From positions 1-53,825 of the forward strand of contig CACXUM010000016.1 in assembly GCA_902770835.1 (NCBI GenBank): 53,825 bases of DNA, in the 5' to 3' direction. Below are positions 25,223 to 34,386 of this stretch, in pieces. The DNA is from an uncultured Bacteroidia bacterium (GTDB lineage: Bacteria > Bacteroidota > Bacteroidia > Bacteroidales > F082). How positions within the stretch are numbered: position 1 is the first letter of the stretch; every line of letters begins with the position of its first letter. A program made the translations under genes and the position numbers. The notes under the pieces were generated by a model, which saw only the letters and a program-made list of their open reading frames with translations, made no database searches and was not told the DNA's origin.

Positions 25223-28200
25223 ATGAAACGCACCATCATCATCGCGACTGTGGCTTTAGTGGCCATCGGTTTGTTGGCATTTGCCACGCCTGACAAAACT
25301 CCCGACAATCCCAAAACGCCTAAAAACAACTATGAGACTATGTGGAAAAAAGTAAAGGAAAACCTTGAGAAAAACCTGCCGGAATCGGCTGAAAAAGAAT
25401 TGGTAGCCATCGAGCAGCAAGCCTCGAAGGACAAGAACCCAACCCAACTGCTGAAGACTTGGCTCTATCGGCAGAACATTATGCGGTTTACCGTGGAGGA
25501 AGACCCGCAACAGGCTTTCATCCAATACATTGAGGAGAAAGTAGGGCAGTTGGACGAGGTGCATAATGCCCTGCTGCACGAGGAAATCGCCAAGGCTTAC
25601 GCTGATTATCTAAGCGACAACGAATGGCGCATCCGCGAGAACCTGCCCATCGACGGCGACATTTCCAAGGTGGAGATGAAATATTGGGACAAGGAGAGCT
25701 TCAAAACGCGCATCAACCAGCATTATGACGAAGCCTTGAAGCCCGTCGAGGCCATGAAAAAAGCCAAGACAGAGGATTTTATGGCCTTGTACGAAAACAC
25801 GAACAACAACGCGGATTACATTGAGTATGAGGCTTCTATGTTTGAGTTCGTATTCCACCGAGTGGCGAATTATTATCAAGAAGAGGCCAACGCCGACCAA
25901 GCCGAGGGCGACACGGAAAAGTGGTGGTTGCCCGCCAAGGATTTCGTGAAGGCCGACTTGGGCGATTTCGACAACCCGCTCATCAAATGCCTGAAAATCT
26001 ATCAAGAGCTGATTGCCTACAACCTCAAAAACTCGAATGAAAACATACTGATTTACAACGACTTCAAGCGTTTTGGCTTCGTTAATTCCATATTAAAGAA
26101 TGATGCGCAATACCAAGCCGCAATGGAGAACCTGAAAGCGCAACACGAAAGCAATCCGCTTTCGGCAGAAATCACGGCATTGATGGCGCGGAACCTGATG
26201 AACCAATACGAGAACAATATTGAGGACAGCACCCTTTTCGACAACTACAAGAAAGCCAAGGCGATGTGTGAAGAAGCCATTGCCAAGTTCCCGAAGTCAA
26301 AGGGCGCAAAAAACTGTGAAAACCTCATCAAACGCATCGAAGAGCCGCAAATCGACATCACGCTGAACTCGGTGCAACTGCCCAACGAAGCCATCCCCGC
26401 CGTGTTGGAATACAAGAACACGACTGCTCCTTATTATAGAATTGTGAAAGTCAGCGAGAAAGAGTTGAGCAAACTGAACAATATGCAAAAGGAGGATTTG
26501 CTCAACGAATTGAACAAGAAGACCGCCGTTGCGGAGCAGGAACTCATCTTGCCCGCCGAGACCGACTATCGCAATCACTCCACCTTAATTGCTTTGCCCG
26601 CCTTGCAGGAAGGCATCTACTACCTGACCGCCACCACCAAACAAGGTGTCAAGAGCGAGGATAAAACGCTGGTACTCAATTTCCAAGCCTCCAACCTCGG
26701 CTACATCGTTGACCAAAAAGACGAAAAAATGACCGTGGTGACCGTTGACCGCAAAACGGGGAAAACTGCGGAAGGCGTCACCGTGGAACTTTTCCGCCGC
26801 GAGTGGGACTACAAAGCCCGCGAGCAAAAGACCATCATCCTTACCACGATGAAGTCCGACAAAAACGGTCGCGTCGTGCTTGATGGAAAAGTGGGCAGCA
26901 ACAATTCTTTTGGCATCAACCTGCGCAAAGGCGATGACAACCTATTTTCAGAAAGGCACTTCCGCCTCAATGAGCGGTACAAGAACAACAGCGAAACCTA
27001 CGAAACGAAACTCTTCACCGACCGCGCCATCTATCGTCCCGGACAAACCGTCTATTTCCAAGGCATTACGACCCGCCGCCAAGGTGAGGACTTGAGCCTT
27101 GTGAACAATTACCCGGAAAAGATTTCTTTCCGCGATGCCAACTGGCAAGAGATTACTTCGGCGAACTTCAGCACCGACGAATACGGCTCGTTCAGCGGCT
27201 CTTTCGTCATCCCCACCGACAGGCTGAACGGCGTGTTCCACCTCAATGCCAACCGAGGCAGCGTGACCATCCGCGTGGAGGAATACAAACGCCCGACCTT
27301 CGAGGTGACTTTTGAACAGCCGAAAGAGCAATACAAACTGAACCAAGAAGTTACGGTGCGCGGCGACGTGAAAGCCTACGCCGGTTTCGGCTTGGACGAT
27401 GTGGAATACACCTATCGCGTCGTCCGCAAGACCTCCTTCCCGTGGCGTTGCTGGTGGTGGTGGTACCCCATCGTCGATGACGAGCAAATCACCCACGGCA
27501 AGGCCCACACCGACGAGAACGGCAAGTTCGCCGTCACCTTCAACCTGAAGCCTTCCAAGACCATCGCGCCCGAAAAACAGCCGATGTTCACCTACGAAAT
27601 CGAGGTGACCGCCACAAGCAAGCAGGGTGAGACCCACGCCGACACTTACAGCATCCGTGCGGGCTACAACGAAATCGCCATCAGCACCGACTTGCCCCGC
27701 ACCATCGAGAAATCAGACCTCGGCAAGTACCAAATCACCGTGAGCAACCTCAGCTGGCAGCCCGCCAAGAGCCGCATCTCGCGCAAGATTTACCGCTACG
27801 ACGACAAGGCCAAGATTAATTATTTTGAAGCCATGCAACATCTGGAAATCCTTGACCGACAATTGCTTAGCGATGAACAATTGAACAAACTCTTCCCTGA
27901 ATACAGTTTCTATGACAAGCGAACCAAGACTTTGGTCGATGAGGCTGAAATTATGGTGGACGACAAGGCCAAGTTCTTGGAAAGCAAGACTTTGGAACCT
28001 GGAAAATATGTGGTGGAACTGAAGAGTTTGGACGACCCCTTGGCCGTTACGACAGAGGAATTCACCCTATACGAAAACGAGACCAAAAAGATGCCTTACA
28101 CCGCTATGGTTTGGAGCGATTTGGACAAATCGACCGCCCATCCCAGCGAGGAAATCAAGTTCAGCATTGGCAGTTCGGCCAAGGATGTGGACATTTGGGT

Positions 28201-31200
28201 GCAGCTGCTCCACGGCGACGAAATCCGTTTTGACAAGAAAATCACGGTCAGCAACAGCGTGCAGACCTTTACTTATAAAGTAACCGAAGGCGACCGTGGC
28301 GGCCTCAATTTCCGTTATGTCCTTGTGAAGGAAAATGCTTTCAGGACTGGTGACAATCATATTTCCGTGCCTTTCGACAACTATGATTTGGACGTGAAAT
28401 TGGCCACCGTGCGCGACAAACTCAGTCCCGGAGCTGAGGAGACTTGGGAAGTGACCGTCAGCGACTACAAGAAAAAGCCTTTGGAAGCCGCTTTGCTGGC
28501 TGGAATGTATGATGCCTCGTTGGATGAATTTGCCCGCAATTACTGGAGTTTCAGTATGTCGCCTTGGGGCACTCGCAGTTACAGATTTTCCACCTGTGTA
28601 CACGACTTCACCTCGTCCAACACGGGGATTGATTACTTTACATTCATTGAACTCTTCAATTTCAGCCTGCCCTCGGATGCGCCTTTCTTCGATTTCGGAT
28701 ATGGCTTCGGAGCACGCCGTTATAGAAAAGGTGGGCGTGTGCTTTATGATTATGTTGAGGAATCAGCACCTATGATGACTGGTGCAGTATTGGAAAAGTC
28801 CTCCAATGCTGCAGTGGATTATGAAATTCCCTTGGTGGCACAAAACGCTGCGGATGAAGAAATGGTTGAAATAAAGAAACAAGAAGGTTCCTATCCTTAT
28901 GAAACAGGAGGCCAGAACGAAAAACCCGAAGAACCCGCCGAGCCAACCCTCCGCGAGAACTTTAACGAGACGGCCTTCTTCTTCCCGCAACTGCGTACCA
29001 ACAAGGACGGCAGCGCGACCTTCAGCTTCACTATGCCCGATGCCCTCACGCGCTGGCGCCTGATGCTGTTGGCCTTCACCAAAGACCGCAAGACGGGCAG
29101 CAAGGACTATACCTTCACTTCCTCGAAGCCCGTGATGATTATGGCCGATATGCCGCGCTATATGTACGACAACGATGAACTTTGGTTCGTGGCCAACGTC
29201 ATCAACACGGGCGACGAGCCTGTCACGCCCAAGGCGAAACTCGAAATCTTTGATGCGGGAACGATGCAACCCATTAATATGATTGTCTCCGACGCCACAA
29301 TCCCGATGGAAACCATCCAACCCGGTCGCAGCAAGGAAGTGCGCTGGAAGGTAAAGGGACAGTATGATTTGAGCCTCTTGGCCTTCCGCTTCACAGCCTA
29401 CGCTGGTCAGTTCAGCGATGCCGAGCAGCACCTTCTGCCCATGCTGAGTAGCGAAATCTTCATGACGCAAACCCTGCCCATCACCGTGAAGGCTGAGACT
29501 GAAAAGACCTTCGACTTTGAGGCCATCGCCAACCCCGACAGCCACGAGCGTGACTACAGCCTAACCTTGAACTTCAGCACCAACCCCGTGTGGTACGCCG
29601 TGCAGGCTCTGCCCTATTTGGCCAACGTCAGCACCGACCGCGCTGAGACCGCCTTTTACGTGTTCTACGCCAACACGCTCTCGTCCTACATCGCCGACCA
29701 CATTCCGAACCTCTTGAACTACATCAAGAAGTGGCAAATCGAAACGCCTGATGCGCTGCTCTCGCAACTTGAGAAAGACCAAGACTTGAAGGCCATTATG
29801 CTGCAAGAAACGCCGTGGGTTTTGGAGGCCAAGAGCGAGACCGAGCAGCGCAGCCGCATCGCCACACTTTTTGAGGTGAACACGCTCCGCAACCAGCAAA
29901 CCAACGCCTTGAAACTCATCGCACAAAAGCAAAAATACAACGGCGGTTGGCCTTGGATGGACGGTATGCCCGAAAGTCCCTACATCAGCACCTATATTTT
30001 GAGCGGCTTCGGCAAGTTGCAGAAAATGGGTGCTTGGAGCTCGTTGAGCCAGGCCGACCAAAATACCGCCCAAAGCATCTGCGACAAGGCCGTGCGTTAC
30101 CTCGAATATGAAGTGGCCGAGACCTACCGCAAAATGAAACGTTACAGCAAAGGCAAGGACTGGCCCATCGGCTCCAGCACTTTGAATGAACTCTATGCCT
30201 TGAGTTTCTTCAAGGAGCAAAACTCCGACAAGGACTTTGCCACGGCGAAGAAATACTATCTCGGCAGCCTCGACAAGGAATGGACTTCGTTCAACTTCAA
30301 CGACCGCTCGAAGGGTGCTTTGGTGCTCTACCGCAACGGCAACGAAAAGACTGCCAAACTGATGATTCAGAGTTTCAAGGAGTGCGCCCAGAAGAACGAG
30401 CAAATCGGGATGTACTGGCCAAAGAAATACTTCTCGTTTGAGTCGCACATCGCAACCCACGCCAACATTATGGCGGCTTTCGCCGAAATCGACCAGAACC
30501 AAGAGATGATTGACGAATTGCGCGTGTGGCTGCTCACCCAAAAGCAGACCAACAAATGGGAAAACTCCGCTTCCACCGCCGATGCCATCTATGCCCTGCT
30601 GATGCGCGGCAGCGACTGGTTCGAGGAAGGCAAGGAAGTCACCCTCCGCTTCGGCAACACGCCCATCAGCACCGAGGGCGGCGTGGCCGGAACAGGCTTC
30701 ATCCAACGCCGTTGGAATGCCAACGAGGTGACCCAAGAAATGCGTCAGCTCACCGTCAACAATCCAACGAACCACTTGGTCTGGGGCGGTCTGTTCCGCC
30801 AGTATTTCGTCCCGATTGACGAAGTGAAGAGCGACGAATCGGGCTTCACCATCAAGCGCGAATTGTTTGTGGAAAAAGTAACTGATAAAGGAAAGAAGTT
30901 GGTACCAGTGGGGTCGGCCCTTCGACAGGCTCAGGGGCCTGCGGGGGCTGCGGTCGTTGAGCCTGTCGAAACGCCGCTCAAGGTTGGTGATAAAGTTACT
31001 GTGAAAATCACCTTCACAAACCAGCAGGATATGAGTTTCGTCTTCGTCAAGGACCTACGCGCCGCCGGTTTCGAGCCGATTGAGCAAATCTCGCGCTACG
31101 AGTACAACGACCGAATGAGTTACTACCAAAGCAACACCGACACCGATATGCAATTCTTCATCGAGCATCTGCCCAAGGGCACGCACCAGTTGGAATACAG

Positions 31201-31315
31201 TATGTTCGTGACCAAGGAAGGCTACCTGAATAATGGCTACGCCTTGATCCAGTGCCAATATGCGCCGGAGTTCAGTGCGTATTCGGATGGAATGCGGGTG
31301 AAGGTTGGAAATTGA
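25223..31315 (+). CDS. Alpha-2-macroglobulin family protein (large, thioester-less)
   Basis: A 2030-residue exported protein; the signal sequence is MKRTIIIATVALVAIGLLAF. The N-terminal ~350 residues are helical. Macroglobulin (MG) domains follow, with the MG2-like KLFTDRAIYRPGQTVYFQG near residue 595, a bait-like region and the A2M core (ETAFFFPQLRTNKDGSATFSFTMPDALTRWRLM near residue 1250). A helical solenoid follows (QKYNGGWPWMDGMPESPYIS). The thioester motif CxEQ is absent; the equivalent place reads STDRAETAFY, so covalent trapping is unlikely. Bacterial A2Ms are thought to protect the envelope from proteases. A palindromic repeat is inserted in frame near residues 1900-1916. A strong terminator hairpin follows at 31331. 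Confidence 0.9.
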   Translation: MKRTIIIATVALVAIGLLAFATPDKTPDNPKTPKNNYETMWKKVKENLEKNLPESAEKELVAIEQQASKDKNPTQLLKTWLYRQNIMRFTVEEDPQQAFIQYIEEKVGQLDEVHNALLHEEIAKAYADYLSDNEWRIRENLPIDGDISKVEMKYWDKESFKTRINQHYDEALKPVEAMKKAKTEDFMALYENTNNNADYIEYEASMFEFVFHRVANYYQEEANADQAEGDTEKWWLPAKDFVKADLGDFDNPLIKCLKIYQELIAYNLKNSNENILIYNDFKRFGFVNSILKNDAQYQAAMENLKAQHESNPLSAEITALMARNLMNQYENNIEDSTLFDNYKKAKAMCEEAIAKFPKSKGAKNCENLIKRIEEPQIDITLNSVQLPNEAIPAVLEYKNTTAPYYRIVKVSEKELSKLNNMQKEDLLNELNKKTAVAEQELILPAETDYRNHSTLIALPALQEGIYYLTATTKQGVKSEDKTLVLNFQASNLGYIVDQKDEKMTVVTVDRKTGKTAEGVTVELFRREWDYKAREQKTIILTTMKSDKNGRVVLDGKVGSNNSFGINLRKGDDNLFSERHFRLNERYKNNSETYETKLFTDRAIYRPGQTVYFQGITTRRQGEDLSLVNNYPEKISFRDANWQEITSANFSTDEYGSFSGSFVIPTDRLNGVFHLNANRGSVTIRVEEYKRPTFEVTFEQPKEQYKLNQEVTVRGDVKAYAGFGLDDVEYTYRVVRKTSFPWRCWWWWYPIVDDEQITHGKAHTDENGKFAVTFNLKPSKTIAPEKQPMFTYEIEVTATSKQGETHADTYSIRAGYNEIAISTDLPRTIEKSDLGKYQITVSNLSWQPAKSRISRKIYRYDDKAKINYFEAMQHLEILDRQLLSDEQLNKLFPEYSFYDKRTKTLVDEAEIMVDDKAKFLESKTLEPGKYVVELKSLDDPLAVTTEEFTLYENETKKMPYTAMVWSDLDKSTAHPSEEIKFSIGSSAKDVDIWVQLLHGDEIRFDKKITVSNSVQTFTYKVTEGDRGGLNFRYVLVKENAFRTGDNHISVPFDNYDLDVKLATVRDKLSPGAEETWEVTVSDYKKKPLEAALLAGMYDASLDEFARNYWSFSMSPWGTRSYRFSTCVHDFTSSNTGIDYFTFIELFNFSLPSDAPFFDFGYGFGARRYRKGGRVLYDYVEESAPMMTGAVLEKSSNAAVDYEIPLVAQNAADEEMVEIKKQEGSYPYETGGQNEKPEEPAEPTLRENFNETAFFFPQLRTNKDGSATFSFTMPDALTRWRLMLLAFTKDRKTGSKDYTFTSSKPVMIMADMPRYMYDNDELWFVANVINTGDEPVTPKAKLEIFDAGTMQPINMIVSDATIPMETIQPGRSKEVRWKVKGQYDLSLLAFRFTAYAGQFSDAEQHLLPMLSSEIFMTQTLPITVKAETEKTFDFEAIANPDSHERDYSLTLNFSTNPVWYAVQALPYLANVSTDRAETAFYVFYANTLSSYIADHIPNLLNYIKKWQIETPDALLSQLEKDQDLKAIMLQETPWVLEAKSETEQRSRIATLFEVNTLRNQQTNALKLIAQKQKYNGGWPWMDGMPESPYISTYILSGFGKLQKMGAWSSLSQADQNTAQSICDKAVRYLEYEVAETYRKMKRYSKGKDWPIGSSTLNELYALSFFKEQNSDKDFATAKKYYLGSLDKEWTSFNFNDRSKGALVLYRNGNEKTAKLMIQSFKECAQKNEQIGMYWPKKYFSFESHIATHANIMAAFAEIDQNQEMIDELRVWLLTQKQTNKWENSASTADAIYALLMRGSDWFEEGKEVTLRFGNTPISTEGGVAGTGFIQRRWNANEVTQEMRQLTVNNPTNHLVWGGLFRQYFVPIDEVKSDESGFTIKRELFVEKVTDKGKKLVPVGSALRQAQGPAGAAVVEPVETPLKVGDKVTVKITFTNQQDMSFVFVKDLRAAGFEPIEQISRYEYNDRMSYYQSNTDTDMQFFIEHLPKGTHQLEYSMFVTKEGYLNNGYALIQCQYAPEFSAYSDGMRVKVGN
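30921..30970. repeat. Palindromic repeat inserted in frame in A2M gene
   Basis: Perfect 13-bp inverted arms TTCGACAGGCTCA (30921-30933) and TGAGCCTGTCGAA (30958-30970) with a GC-rich centre. The coding frame is kept and reads LRQAQGPAGAAVVEPVETP. The arm sequence is a familiar intergenic palindromic repeat in many bacterial genomes. Confidence 0.8.
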
Positions 31316-31330
31316 TTTCAAAAATGCCAC

Positions 31331-31389
31331 TTATGGGGCTTTATACGGTAAAAATATGCCTATAAAGCCCCATAACTCATTTTTTTTTT
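31331..31389 (+). terminator. Intrinsic terminator after A2M gene
   Basis: A perfect 15-bp stem TTATGGGGCTTTATA (31331-31345) / TATAAAGCCCCATAA (31361-31375) is followed by a run of ten T (31380-31389). The 3' arm (CATAACTCA) can also pair with TGAGTTATG at 31389-31397, giving a mutually exclusive alternative hairpin. Confidence 0.75.
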
Positions 31390-31416
31390 GAGTTATGGGG
31401 GGCTATACGGTAATTT
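31331..31416. repeat. ~88-bp direct repeat A (left of ATPase gene)
   Basis: Contains TTATGGGGCTTTATACGGTA twice (31331 and, as TTATGGGGGGCTATACGGTA, 31393). The same two-part arrangement, with 62-63 bp between the cores, recurs at 32922-33008 on the other side of the ATPase gene. Confidence 0.75.
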
Positions 31417-31420
31417 TCCC

Positions 31421-31428
31421 TATTTTTG
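31421..31428 (+). promoter_or_regulatory. -7 box for ATPase gene
   Basis: TATTTTTG. The expected -33 region falls in direct repeat A, so the repeat may affect expression. Confidence 0.55.
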
Positions 31429-31455
31429 CATCGAAAACAAGAAAAATGATGCGCT

Positions 31456-32901
31456 ATGTTGATTGGAAGGAAAAAGGAGCAAGCCATTTTGCGTAACCTG
31501 TTGGAAAAAGAGGAAGCCCAATTCTGTGCCGTCTACGGACGGCGGCGTGTGGGCAAGACCTACCTCATCCGCGAGACCTTCAACTATCAGTTTGCCTTTC
31601 AGCACACTGGATTTGCCAAGGCACCTTTGTCGAAGCAGTTGGCGGGCTTCCGCGACTCTTTGCAACGCGCCAGCAGCAAGCGTTTCCGCATCCCGCGCTC
31701 GTGGATGGAGGCCTTCGGAATGTTGGAGGAGGTGCTTTCGGAGCGGACGGAGCAGAAAAAAGTGGTGTTTTTGGACGAGTTGTCGTGGATGGACACGCCC
31801 AAGTCGAATTTCGTCAGTGCGTTGGAGCATTTCTGGAACAGTTGGGCCACCGCCCGCCGCGAAAAAGACATCGTGCTCATCGTTTGCGGCAGCAGCAGTT
31901 CTTGGATCACGAAGAAAATCTTCCGCAACCGTGGCGGACTGCACAACCGCCTCACCGAGCGCATCCACCTTGCCCCGTTCAATCTTGCTGAATGTGAGCA
32001 TTATGCCGAAGTCGCTGGCCTGAATATGTCGCGAAAGGAAATCACGGAGGCTTATATGATTTTAGGCGGCGTGCCGTATTATTGGAGCCTGCTCAACCGC
32101 GAATACAGCCTCGCGCAAAACATCGACAGGCTGTGTTTCGGCACCGACGGCAAACTGAAAGGCGAGTTCAACGACCTGTACGCCTCGCTTTTCGAGAACA
32201 CGGAGCCGTATCTGTCCATCGTGGAAGCCTTGGGCGAGAAAAAAGTCGGGATGACGCGCACCGAAATGGAGGAAATCATCGGGAAAACGAGCAGCGGCAC
32301 CCTCACCAAACGCCTCGACGACTTGGAATTGAGCGGTTTCATACGCCGATATGCCTGCCTCGGCAAGAAGGAACGAAGCACGCTGTATCAACTCATCGAC
32401 CCGTTCACCTTGTTCTATTTCAGTTTTATGAAAAACAACAAAGGAGCAGACGAGCATTATTGGAGTGCCAAGTTGGAGTCGCCCGTCCATAACACTTGGG
32501 CGGGATTGGCTTTCGAGCGGGTTTGCCTCTGGCACGTGCCGCAAATCAAGCAGGCATTGGGCATTGCGGGCGTGTCGAGCCAAGTGTATTCCTGGACGTA
32601 TCAGCCTAAGAAAGAGCAAGAAGAAGGCGAAGAAAAGGAGGAGGGCGCACAAATCGACCTGCTCATCGACCGCAACGACAAGGTCATCAACCTTTGCGAG
32701 ATGAAATACGCCGATTCTGATTTCCTGATGACGGCCAAGGAAGAGGAACGGATTCGCCATCGCAGGAGCAAGTTTGTTGAAATCACCAAGACACGGAAAG
32801 CCGTGCATATCACCTTGGTGACCACTTACGGACTGAAGCGCACCGCCCACGCGGGAATTGTCCAACAGGTGGTGACGATGGAAGACCTGTTCAAGGAATA
32901 A
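31456..32901 (+). CDS. ATPase_2 / DUF234 family ATP-binding protein
   Basis: 481 residues. N-terminal P-loop ATPase: Walker A GRRRVGKT (28-35) and Walker B VVFLDELSWMD, then SSSSWITKKIF. A winged helix lies in the middle (MTRTEMEEIIGKTSSGTLTK). The C-terminal DUF234 part carries a PD-(D/E)XK-like core: QIDLLIDRND then INLCEMKYAD. A glutamate/lysine-rich insert (KKEQEEGEEKEEG) sits just before it. The family is abundant and unassigned in function. The ATG at 31456 is used because other upstream ATGs are out of frame. The gene is bracketed by ~88-bp direct repeats. Confidence 0.8.
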   Translation: MLIGRKKEQAILRNLLEKEEAQFCAVYGRRRVGKTYLIRETFNYQFAFQHTGFAKAPLSKQLAGFRDSLQRASSKRFRIPRSWMEAFGMLEEVLSERTEQKKVVFLDELSWMDTPKSNFVSALEHFWNSWATARREKDIVLIVCGSSSSWITKKIFRNRGGLHNRLTERIHLAPFNLAECEHYAEVAGLNMSRKEITEAYMILGGVPYYWSLLNREYSLAQNIDRLCFGTDGKLKGEFNDLYASLFENTEPYLSIVEALGEKKVGMTRTEMEEIIGKTSSGTLTKRLDDLELSGFIRRYACLGKKERSTLYQLIDPFTLFYFSFMKNNKGADEHYWSAKLESPVHNTWAGLAFERVCLWHVPQIKQALGIAGVSSQVYSWTYQPKKEQEEGEEKEEGAQIDLLIDRNDKVINLCEMKYADSDFLMTAKEEERIRHRRSKFVEITKTRKAVHITLVTTYGLKRTAHAGIVQQVVTMEDLFKE

Positions 32902-32918
32902 AAACAAAACAGAAAATC

Positions 32919-32978
32919 GAGTTATGGGGCTTTATACGGTAAAAAATACGCTATAATCCGCCGTAACTCGGTTTTTTT
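32919..32978 (+). terminator. Probable terminator after ATPase gene (in repeat B)
   Basis: GAGTTATGG (32919-32927) pairs with CCGTAACTC (32961-32969) with one G-T pair, followed by GGTTTTTTT. Weaker than the homologous hairpin in repeat A. Confidence 0.5.
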
Positions 32979-33008
32979 ATAGGGTTATGGGGCTTTATAC
33001 GGTAATTT
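32922..33008. repeat. ~88-bp direct repeat B (right of ATPase gene)
   Basis: Cores TTATGGGGCTTTATACGGTA at 32922 and 32985, separated by a hairpin and T-run as in repeat A. It ends just before the stop of the convergent gene at 33010. Confidence 0.75.
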
Positions 33009-33009
33009 C

Positions 33010-34308
33010 TTAGTTTTTTACCATTTTCAGGGTTTGTTTCCAGCCATCACTATGGCTCATCCGAAGCAGATAAAAACCATTCGGAATGTCGTGAAGGTCA
33101 AGTTCAAACTGCTGCGAACCGATGTTGTAATGGTTCGTGGCTCTCGAAACCCTTTGGCCTTGAAGCGAATACACTTCAAAACTGACTTCCCCGTCTGATG
33201 GATTGAAGAAACTGACTTGGGTCATATCAGTGGCGGGATTGGGAGCCACAAATGCCTGCAATGCCGCTTCTTCAGCTTCATCCACACCGAGTTTGGCATC
33301 CACCGCAATTTTCATCGTCACAGGGAGGTGGTCAGAGGCATCGAAAAGAGCTTCGGCGACGGCTGCTGGCACCGATGCGTTGTAGCCTTGGTCAACGCTC
33401 ATGTTGAAGTGGTAACCATCGTTGCCCACGGCTTTGTAAGAATTGTTCACATAGCGCAAGTGGTTGTAACTGAACTTGATTTCATCCGCCATCAGAATGA
33501 AATCGAAGCGGTCGTCCAAACCACCTGGGGAAAAACATTCATCGGAATAACTGCGCGTGGACTGCGTATGAAACGGGGCAAACTGACTGTTGTTGTTCCA
33601 CTCGCCCACGCCTGCCATGCCAACCGGGTCGACGAAACAAATGTTAGGGTTGCTGTAGGTTTGAGTGAGCAGTCGATAGCCGCTCTCGCTCGCGCCATAC
33701 ATATTGAAATCACCCATAATCAGCACATTGTCAGTTGGATAGTGTTGGTTGACATAATCCATCGCTATCTGCATCTGGGCGCGGCGCGAGGCCTCATAGC
33801 CTTGTCCAGCCTTGGGATGGGCCACAATGCACACCAATTTGATAGTGTCGCCAGCAGCCAAACTCGGGGTTTTCAAATACAGTTCGTAAACATCCGTGTC
33901 GCGCGGATTGGTACGCAAAGCCACATGCTTTTTTAGGCCCATTTTGCGAGAGTCATAGAAGATATGGTTGATGATATTGCTGCCCGCGTAGTTAATGATA
34001 TTGTCTGATTGCCAATAGTTTGCGCCATTGATGTTGAGGTTGTGGCTGATGAATGCATTTTGGAGTGCCTGAGTAGCACCAAACTCACAAACGGTGAAAA
34101 TGTCAGGCTTCACATAGTCAACGATAGTGCGGATACATTCGTCCTTGCGTTGGGTGTTGTTGTTGGTTTCAAAACATTCGGCGAAACCGCTGTTGTAGTT
34201 GCCGTAATTCAGCAGATTATATTGCATCACCGTCAGCGTGTCTTGCGCCATCGCGGGCCAGGTCAATTGGAGGGCCAGTATAATAATAAGGTGGATTTTA
34301 CGTTTCAT
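33010..34308 (-). CDS. Secreted endonuclease/exonuclease/phosphatase-fold protein with T9SS domain
   Basis: 432 residues with signal peptide MKRKIHLIIILALQLTWPAMAQ. The EEP fold is recognisable: VMQYNLLNYG (Asn), DIFTVCEFG (catalytic Glu), VCIVAHPKAG, LIMGDFNMYG (Asp-Asn) and the final ASDHLPV (Asp-His). Such enzymes are Mg-dependent nucleases or phosphodiesterases; the substrate here may be extracellular DNA (inference). The last ~75 residues are a T9SS type A domain (FVAPNPATDMTQVSF...IPNGFYLLRM...LKMVKN). Divergent from the lipoprotein gene at 34387. Confidence 0.85.
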   Translation of the reverse strand: MKRKIHLIIILALQLTWPAMAQDTLTVMQYNLLNYGNYNSGFAECFETNNNTQRKDECIRTIVDYVKPDIFTVCEFGATQALQNAFISHNLNINGANYWQSDNIINYAGSNIINHIFYDSRKMGLKKHVALRTNPRDTDVYELYLKTPSLAAGDTIKLVCIVAHPKAGQGYEASRRAQMQIAMDYVNQHYPTDNVLIMGDFNMYGASESGYRLLTQTYSNPNICFVDPVGMAGVGEWNNNSQFAPFHTQSTRSYSDECFSPGGLDDRFDFILMADEIKFSYNHLRYVNNSYKAVGNDGYHFNMSVDQGYNASVPAAVAEALFDASDHLPVTMKIAVDAKLGVDEAEEAALQAFVAPNPATDMTQVSFFNPSDGEVSFEVYSLQGQRVSRATNHYNIGSQQFELDLHDIPNGFYLLRMSHSDGWKQTLKMVKN

Positions 34309-34327
34309 TTTCTTGAAAATTAGACAG

Positions 34328-34335
34328 CAAAATTA
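34328..34335 (-). promoter_or_regulatory. -7 box for EEP gene
   Basis: Minus-strand TAATTTTG, 19 bp upstream of the ATG at 34308. Confidence 0.5.
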
Positions 34336-34365
34336 GAAATTTTGGCGCGATATTTGAATAAATCC

Positions 34366-34373
34366 TATTTTTG
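34366..34373 (+). promoter_or_regulatory. Promoter of lipoprotein pair
   Basis: TATTTTTG with TTTG at 34341-34344, spacer 21 bp: a full consensus promoter immediately upstream of the ATG at 34387. Confidence 0.65.
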
Positions 34374-34386
34374 CAACCAATTTCGT

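Noticed and set aside
29561-30775. 404-codon minus-strand frame opposite A2M
   Set aside because: Shadow frame in GC-rich coding DNA; composition reflects the reverse complement of A2M codons.
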